Part shown: positions 58,206-64,000 of the stretch, piece by piece | How the letters are laid out: every line of letters starts with the position of its first letter | How positions within the stretch are numbered: position 1 is the stretch's first letter | Source: Phragmites australis | Taxonomy: Eukaryota; Streptophyta; Magnoliopsida; Poales; Poaceae | Length of the DNA stretch: 64,000 nt | Assembly (NCBI RefSeq): GCF_958298935.1 | Contig: NC_084924.1 | Location: 33,267,819 to 33,331,818, forward strand | Direction: 5' to 3' | Made by a program: the position numbers and the translations under genes | Notes under the pieces: model-generated | What the model was told of the DNA's origin: nothing | What the model saw: only the letters and a program-made list of their open reading frames with translations | The model's database searches: none

Positions 58206-61200
58206 CTACTTTGGTTCGATCTTGGATTGGAAGGAATACCCTCCGCTGTAGTCGAACGAGTCAGTGCTCATGTCCTTGTCCTTCTTTGGGAGAGGATCGT
58301 TGTAAGGATGGCAAGGAGCCCCCTTTGTGACGTTGAAATCGGTTGCGGATGTTGAGGCGGACGTCGAGGCACTGCTGAGCCCCTCGCTCTGCAGCATCAT
58401 CTCGATCTCCTTGACGACTTCGCTCATCGACGGCCGGGCTGCAGCCACTTCGTCGACGCATTTGAGGGCCAGCTGAACAAACTTGCTGAACGCCGCGAGA
58501 TGATCGGTGTTCATGATCCTGGCGTCTATCATGTCCTTGAGTCCGCAGAACTCGGTGTCGGAGACGTCGAACGCCCTCTTCACCTCGCGGACTATGTACT
58601 TGCCCTTCTCGATCGGCTGCTTCGCGATGATCAGTTCGAGCAGCACAACACCGAAGCTGTACACGTCGCTCTTCTCGGTCAGTTGCTGAGACATGTAATA
58701 TTCAGGATCCAGATAGCCCTGCAGGTGAAAAAAAATACAAGGTCGGATCACTGGAAGAGTTGTTGGCAGCAACGGATGCAGTAATAGTCTCTGAAAGGCA
58801 GTCGATACCAGTGTTCCTTTGACTTGGATACTGACATGCCCCCTCTCGCTATCCGACACCAACTTGGAGAGGCCGAAGTCGGCAACCTTGGCCGTGAGAT
58901 GCTCGTCCATGAGGATGTTGCTGGACTTGACGTCCCGGTGGATGATGGGCGGGTCGGCGAGCTCGTGGAGGTAGGCCAGCCCGCGCGCCGCTCCAAGCGC
59001 TAGCCGGAGCCGCTTTTTCCAGTCGAGATGCAGCCCGCTCTTCCCTGCAGTTTGGAACCCATCCAAACAGGTTCAGTGCCGGCAAGGCCACCGTGCACCG
59101 AGTGTTTAATCTGATGTCTCGGAACGGAAGATGTCGTCCTTACAGGAGAGGCTGTCGCGCAGCGTGCCACCGGACATGAACTCGTAGACGAGCATCTGCT
59201 CCCCCTGCTCGAAGCAGAAGCCGACGAGGCCGACGAGGTTCTTGTGGTGCACGCGCGAGAGCAGCTCGATCTCGGTCTTGAACTCGTGCCCGCCCTGCAT
59301 GGACCCTTGCTGCGCCCTCTTGATGGCGATGAACTGCCCCGTCGGCAGCATTCCCCTGTAAACCTTGCCGTACCCTCCGAAGCCGAGCTCGTTTGCTTCG
59401 GCGAAGTTGTTGGTGCTTCTCTTGAGCTCCTCGTAGGAGAACCACCTCGCCCCTTTCAACCGCGGCGCACCTCCCCTCTCTTCGCTTCGAGCCCACGACG
59501 CTGCGGCAGATGATGACATCGGTGGTCTCTCAGCGTACAGATAGCATTGTGACATGAACATGGCAAAAGTTACGCTATTTCTCCTTGGAAGGACGACGTA
59601 CCAAAAGGCCCGCCGAGCTCCTCCTTCGCCTTCTGCGCCCGCCGCCTCTGCAGGAACCCGTAGACGGCCGCTCCGGCGAGCGCAACGAACAGGACGCCGC
59701 AGCCCACCGCTATGCCAATGATCACGCCCTTGCTCTTTGACGACGACCCGTTCTCTGCAACCATCCGTCTCAATATCTCATCTCAAATAGAATTCACTCA
59801 ACCATGCAAACAACATGCTCATGATCAGTTGATCTTGACCTGGGAATGGATACGGCGAGGCGATGAAGTAGTAGGGTCCGAACACCTTGGGCGGCTTGAA
59901 GGTCTGGTTACTGAGGTCGAAGCCGATGCGCATGACCTCGGAGCGGTTGAAGTATGCGCTGCTGCCGGAGGGGAAGAGCTTGACCTGCACCTGCATGTAG
60001 GAGTCGCTGTTGAAGAAGGGGTCTTGCAGGTAGACGGAGCCCGGCGTGAGGACCAGCTTGGTCCACAGCATGCTCTCCAGCGCCTGGAACGCGGTGTTGT
60101 TGGTCACGTCCCGGAAGAAGGGCGCGCGGAAGTACAGGACGCCCTGGTACGGGTACGCGCACGCGCAGCTCTGCGGGCTCAGGCTCTGCCCCGACGGGCA
60201 CGACCCGGAGAAGCACTTCACCAGGCTCGTCGAGTACGGCGACGCCAACGGCCGCTGCGTCAGGTTGCAGTACGGCGTGTTCGGCAGGCGCTCGCACACC
60301 GGGTTCCCGGCCAGCCTGAACGGAATCCAAGTGGTCAGTTCACATAATTCAATAGCGTCTTCGTTGCCCGGGAGTGGCCACTCACGCAAGGGTGCCGTTG
60401 TAGCTGGCGGTCACCGTGAAGGAGGAGAACTCGTTGTCCTTCAAGCTCACGATGCTCAGCTCGCTGCTGATGCTCCTGCCCATGTCCAGTGTGCCGTTCA
60501 ACGCGTTGTCGTCGAGGATCCTGCAAAAATAAACGTTGCAATCAAGGTTCTGGCACTTTGTCACCGCATCCATTGGATTTTGGTCTGATTCAGAAGGTTG
60601 GCGAATGAGCTTACACTTGCTGCAGCTGCGGGCTGCTGAACAGCCTTGTCGGCACCGATCCGTAGAGCCTTCCAGACTGTATGATCCTAGATGGACATCA
60701 CAGAACCTTGTCAGGTTTCGGTTACATGAACATATGATGCGACTCTGCAAGGTTTGACAGATAAACTTACAGAGCCGAGAGCTGTGGCAACTTCCAAAAC
60801 CATGGCGGGCTCGGGGAAGGATCAAAGGTATTGTTGCTCAGATCACTGTGGTCATGTGGTGGAATCAGACCGGAAGAATTTGAGATCAAGCTTGCTCAGT
60901 GATGAGTTTAAATTAGCAGAAGAAAACTTCATGGTGATGATTGCTTACACGTAATTGAGAAGAGACATTGCAGATAGATCTGGCAATGGCCCGGTGAGCT
61001 GGTTGTTTGCCAAGTTGCTGAAACATACCGATACTATTTTTAGCATGACTGTATCTTCTGATGCACATAAGTGCACTGGTGTCAGTATACACTATTGTGC
61101 AGTTCTTGAACAACTTACAGCTCATTTACATTGGTGAGATTATTCAGATTTGATGGAACTGGGCCAGAGAGGGAGTTTCTGTCCAGCCGGCTGTTCAAAC

Positions 61201-62840
61201 AGCACACAAGGCATATAAATGTTTTAGTACATATTTGGTACTGAATCCAACAAGCAGGAAGTAATGCATAGGTTCAGCTGAAGCTTTTTTGTTTGTGCCG
61301 AATGGGACTTACACAACTTCAAGTGTACTAACAAGTCCAAGAGAGTCTGGGATACTCCCGGTCAATCTATTTCCATCGAAGAGCCTGAGCCAATTATCTT
61401 ACAGTGTCAGTAATTTTAACGAATTTAAAAAAAAATCTAGAAACCGGAGTTTCAGTTGAGGAGCTCACAGATGGATCAGTGTCATCTCAGGGCTGAAGAG
61501 AGCATCAGGGATTGGACCAGACAATTGGTTCTTGTTGAAGTGACTGCAAAGAAACATTCAGAAGAACAAACCAGGGCGCTTTGGTTAGTGATACATTCCA
61601 TTTCAGGTTGGTGATTGAGGAACGGCAGTAAACAAAATTATTGGACCTACAAGTGTTTGGTTTTGATAAGCTTGTTTAGACCCATTCCACCACTTGTCGA
61701 AATCGGCAAGGGACCGCTCAGTTGATTGTCGGCAATATCAAACCAATAGAGGCTGGAGAGATTTCCCAGTGAAGCTGGTATTTTACCAGAGAACTGGTTT
61801 GAGTTCAATGCCCTGCAAGTGCAACAGAGTTGATGTCAAACTTTGCCCGCAAACAGTGAACTACAGAAGCACAAAAGCACAATATCATCATCTGAGCTGA
61901 CTCCTCAACCAATTAGCAATTCTTACATGTAGGACAACTTTGGCAAACTCCCTAGCTCATCCGGGATGGTGCCATGGAAACTGCAACCGGCCAAAATCCT
62001 GCAAAATAAGCAGTTCATATTAACATCTCAGAAGAGAAAATACAGAAACCAAGAAGAAAGGAAAGAACACAGAACGCGTCATAATTTACAAGGTGGTAAG
62101 CTGCTTCAAGTTTCCAATCGTCGGAGTGAGCACGCCGCCAAGTTCCTTATTGAATGAGAGATCCCTGCATAGAAACAATTTGGTCACGGTTCACTGTTTC
62201 AAGTTACAAGAACAGAAAGGTTAAGGAAAGGTTTAGCTTGACAGAGTTACGCTACATACAGGGATTGCAGGTCACTCAGTTGCCCTATGTCAGCAGCTAG
62301 AACTCCTTTGATGCCCATGGTGGACAATTTTCTGAAAGAGTTGAATAATGGCAAGTAGACTCAGTAGAAGGAGTGTGCAATGAAATCTAGTTCGACTTCT
62401 GGGGACACCTACATGGAGATCACTTTGCTGTTGCCGCATGTTACTCCTTCCCATGGCGAATCGCCGCAGGGGTCGTCGGACTGCCCCCAGGTCGGCGGCG
62501 CGTTATGCCACTGATCCATCAACGCCCGGAGAACAGTAGCTGCAAGCAACTCCATAGTCCATCTCATTTCTTACTTGGGGTAAATTTATCGGTTAAGAGA
62601 ACTTGACAAACACAATCATGGAGACAACATTTCCTCCAGAACAGAGAGGAGCAAACTCGCTATGCATGAGAAAACAATATCTGAAAGCAAGCGAACACGG
62701 CCGAACGAGTCATGGCACTCACTGTCCTGGCTATCTGTCATGCCATGGCATGCTCGGGCACACGCCAAGAGCACCACGGCCACAGCAAGAGCCGCCGCTC
62801 CTCCCATCATCCTCTCACTGCACCCAAGTGCTGCCTCCAT
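58206..62840 (-). CDS. Leucine-rich-repeat receptor kinase, subfamily LRR-VIII-1 (HPCA1-like)
   Basis: Eighteen exons (minus): 62840-62723, 62539-62413, 62331-62260, 62164-62090, 61998-61927, 61812-61651, 61543-61469, 61384-61313, 61190-61119, 61017-60949, 60845-60771, 60686-60615, 60520-60386, 60315-59840, 59754-59602, 59500-59144, 59044-58809 and 58718-58206. Sum 2931 bases, 976 aa, in frame throughout with GT-AG introns. Signal peptide about 1-33, LRR cap to 81, LRRs to about 354 (one per 69-75-base exon). The Cys-containing outer domain reaches 557 (C433, C438, C449, C451). Transmembrane 569-593. The kinase has GFGGYG (648-653), Lys669, HRD (763-765) and DFG (783-785), and ends near 910. 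It has all catalytic residues and an RD motif, so it is predicted active. In Arabidopsis the subfamily includes the H2O2 sensor HPCA1; a similar role here is an inference. Which paralogue is unclear. Confidence 0.92.
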
Positions 62841-63680
62841 GCGCGGACCGCGGCTGAGGTCGCGGCCCGAGGTGCGGTTTTAGGTCGCCCGGACACAGCA
62901 AAAGCCCGGGAGCGCAGAACAACCACCGGCACCACAAGCGAATTCCATGATGCACCTCATGATGGGGCGTGCAACCAACGAAGCCAAAATGGCAAGACCG
63001 GAGGGGCCGGCCAAGGAGGTGGCAACGACTTGGCTTGAAAGCAAGCCAAGCTCCGATCGAGCAATAGGTAGCTAGCGAGCTAAGCACGCCCGGCCCAACC
63101 GGGTTCGTGTCGTCCTCCCCTCTCGCTGTCTGCAGAAGACACCACGCGGGAAGCAGTCATCAACACACATAACCCTTGTTCTACGGCAAGTCCTGAGGAT
63201 ACTGTGACAGTGCAGCACTGCCCTAGTGCTAGGCCGTGTAATGGTGCTTAGAAAAGTTTGTTTCGACGGGGCTTAAAGGTGATGATGGGGAGATTAGCGA
63301 TGATGAGGGGTGTGATTCAAGGGATGTAAAGGGAGGCAATTAGGTGAGGATTTAAAAAATATTAGTGCCCACCATTGGCATGCTTCTGCAGGATCTTTTG
63401 CTCTGGGAAAATGCATGATCAGAATGAATTTTAGAAAGAGAAGATTCTTCTGGGTGGTCTAGGAGTACAGGTAGCAAAATCATCCTTGTTTTAGAAGCAA
63501 TGGTAGTGCGAAGGGCCGGCTCAAATACTGTAGCACAACGTGTCATGCATGGCAACGCACGATAACTAGGTCCGGGAACAGGAAGCCAATGCAAGATAGT
63601 CACGACCTTTGTGTTGAACATAAGTAAGCCTTAATCAAGTAGATTATTAACCCTAAATCAAACACCAACTTAAAACGGAA
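62841..63680. other. Upstream region of the receptor kinase gene
   Basis: 62841-63060 is GC-rich and likely holds the leader of the receptor gene. No TATA box was seen close to the ATG. The rest is AT-richer with no supported gene. Confidence 0.4.
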
Positions 63681-63696
63681 GCGCATATATGTGTAC

Positions 63697-63840
63697 CTGC
63701 GTTCGGTGATACCATAAGGAGTTGACGGCGAGGTCTGGAAGCGTCGTCGTAGATGCAAATGCTGTCAATGGTGACGACGGCGGCGGTCTTCACCTTGTTT
63801 ACTGCGTTCTCTTAGGATCGAATTAGAATATGTGAGGGAA
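63697..63840 (-). other. Possible first exon of a minus-strand transcript
   Basis: A minus-strand TATA-like CTATATAAACC lies at about 63893-63903. About 60-200 bases downstream is GC-rich sequence that reads NKVKTAAVVTIDSICIYDD, ending in a donor-like CGCAG followed by gtacac at 63697. It could be a distal leader exon of the receptor kinase gene or the start of another gene. No ATG in good position was identified. Confidence 0.3.
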
Positions 63841-63892
63841 AATTTAGCCTAACGTGCGAATTGTGATCACATGCCATATGTGACTCCCCCTT

Positions 63893-63903
63893 TGGTTTAT
63901 ATA
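63893..63903 (-). promoter_or_regulatory. TATA-like box
   Basis: CTATATAAACC on the minus strand, about 50-60 bases before the putative exon. The position suits a core promoter, but no start site is proven. Confidence 0.4.
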
Positions 63904-64000
63904 GCGCAGCACAAGGTGGGACCGCCACCATTTGTTGGTTGGGGCTCCCGATCAGAGCGCTGGAGGGAAAACAGACCTCCTTTTATCTCGTTCACGTTAG

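Noticed and set aside
59712..60588. Long plus-strand ORFs opposite the receptor kinase exons
   Set aside because: They are antisense shadows of GC-rich coding exons 13-15 of the receptor kinase gene.
1..64000. tRNA, rRNA or microRNA genes
   Set aside because: No cloverleaf-type tRNA or rRNA segment was recognised by eye. The large hairpins belong to repeats, so no microRNA call is made without small-RNA data.

Overview
The window is nuclear DNA from a flowering plant, most likely a grass and probably a panicoid. The evidence is GC-rich intron-bearing genes with GT-AG splice sites, grass-type MITEs, SIRE-type Ty1/copia, Ty3/gypsy, hAT, CACTA and Mutator-like elements, and a transcription factor of the PHR1 type. 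No prokaryotic, organellar or viral gene was seen. The taxon is an inference.

Two host genes look intact, both on the minus strand. The first (coding span 18037-21636, 7 coding exons, 447 aa) encodes a MYB-CC phosphate-starvation-response factor. It has a long 5' UTR intron holding a MITE and a GC-rich CT-patch leader near 23433-23700. The second (58206-62840, 18 exons, 976 aa) encodes a leucine-rich-repeat receptor kinase of subfamily LRR-VIII-1 (HPCA1-like). I rebuilt both exon by exon, and reading frame is kept across every junction. A third host-type locus, an F-box gene at 13517-14434 (minus), is a pseudogene that still has a TATA box.

The rest is transposon sequence. From left to right: a SIRE/copia remnant (1-2350); a CACTA element with a broken TNP2-like transposase (about 2410-7000); a retrotransposon-type ORF with a few stops (7983-11219); a 1.7-kb inverted repeat (11573-13308); and a 380-bp Mutator-like foldback MITE with a 10-bp flanking duplication (16693-17072).

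Between 25547 and 57088 lies one nested stack. A minus-strand SIRE-type copia element has its 3' LTR (25547-45862) split by two hAT elements. hAT-A (26293-32793) itself carries an LTR-gag retrotransposon fragment (28680-30990). hAT-B (32965-44192, perfect 8-bp target duplication) carries a minus-strand Ty3/gypsy element (36555-43985). The copia polymerase region is split by a 7.1-kb LTR element without recognisable pol (48620-55743, 5-bp duplication). The copia 5' LTR and gag are missing beyond 57088.

The most interesting items are: a second, BED-finger-only mini-gene with its own TATA box inside hAT-B; antisense ORFs inside two LTR elements, one with a TATA box; the two large foldback structures; and minisatellites inside the retrotransposons, one of which keeps an open decapeptide frame. 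All exon borders and family calls were made by eye from the sequence, without database searches.
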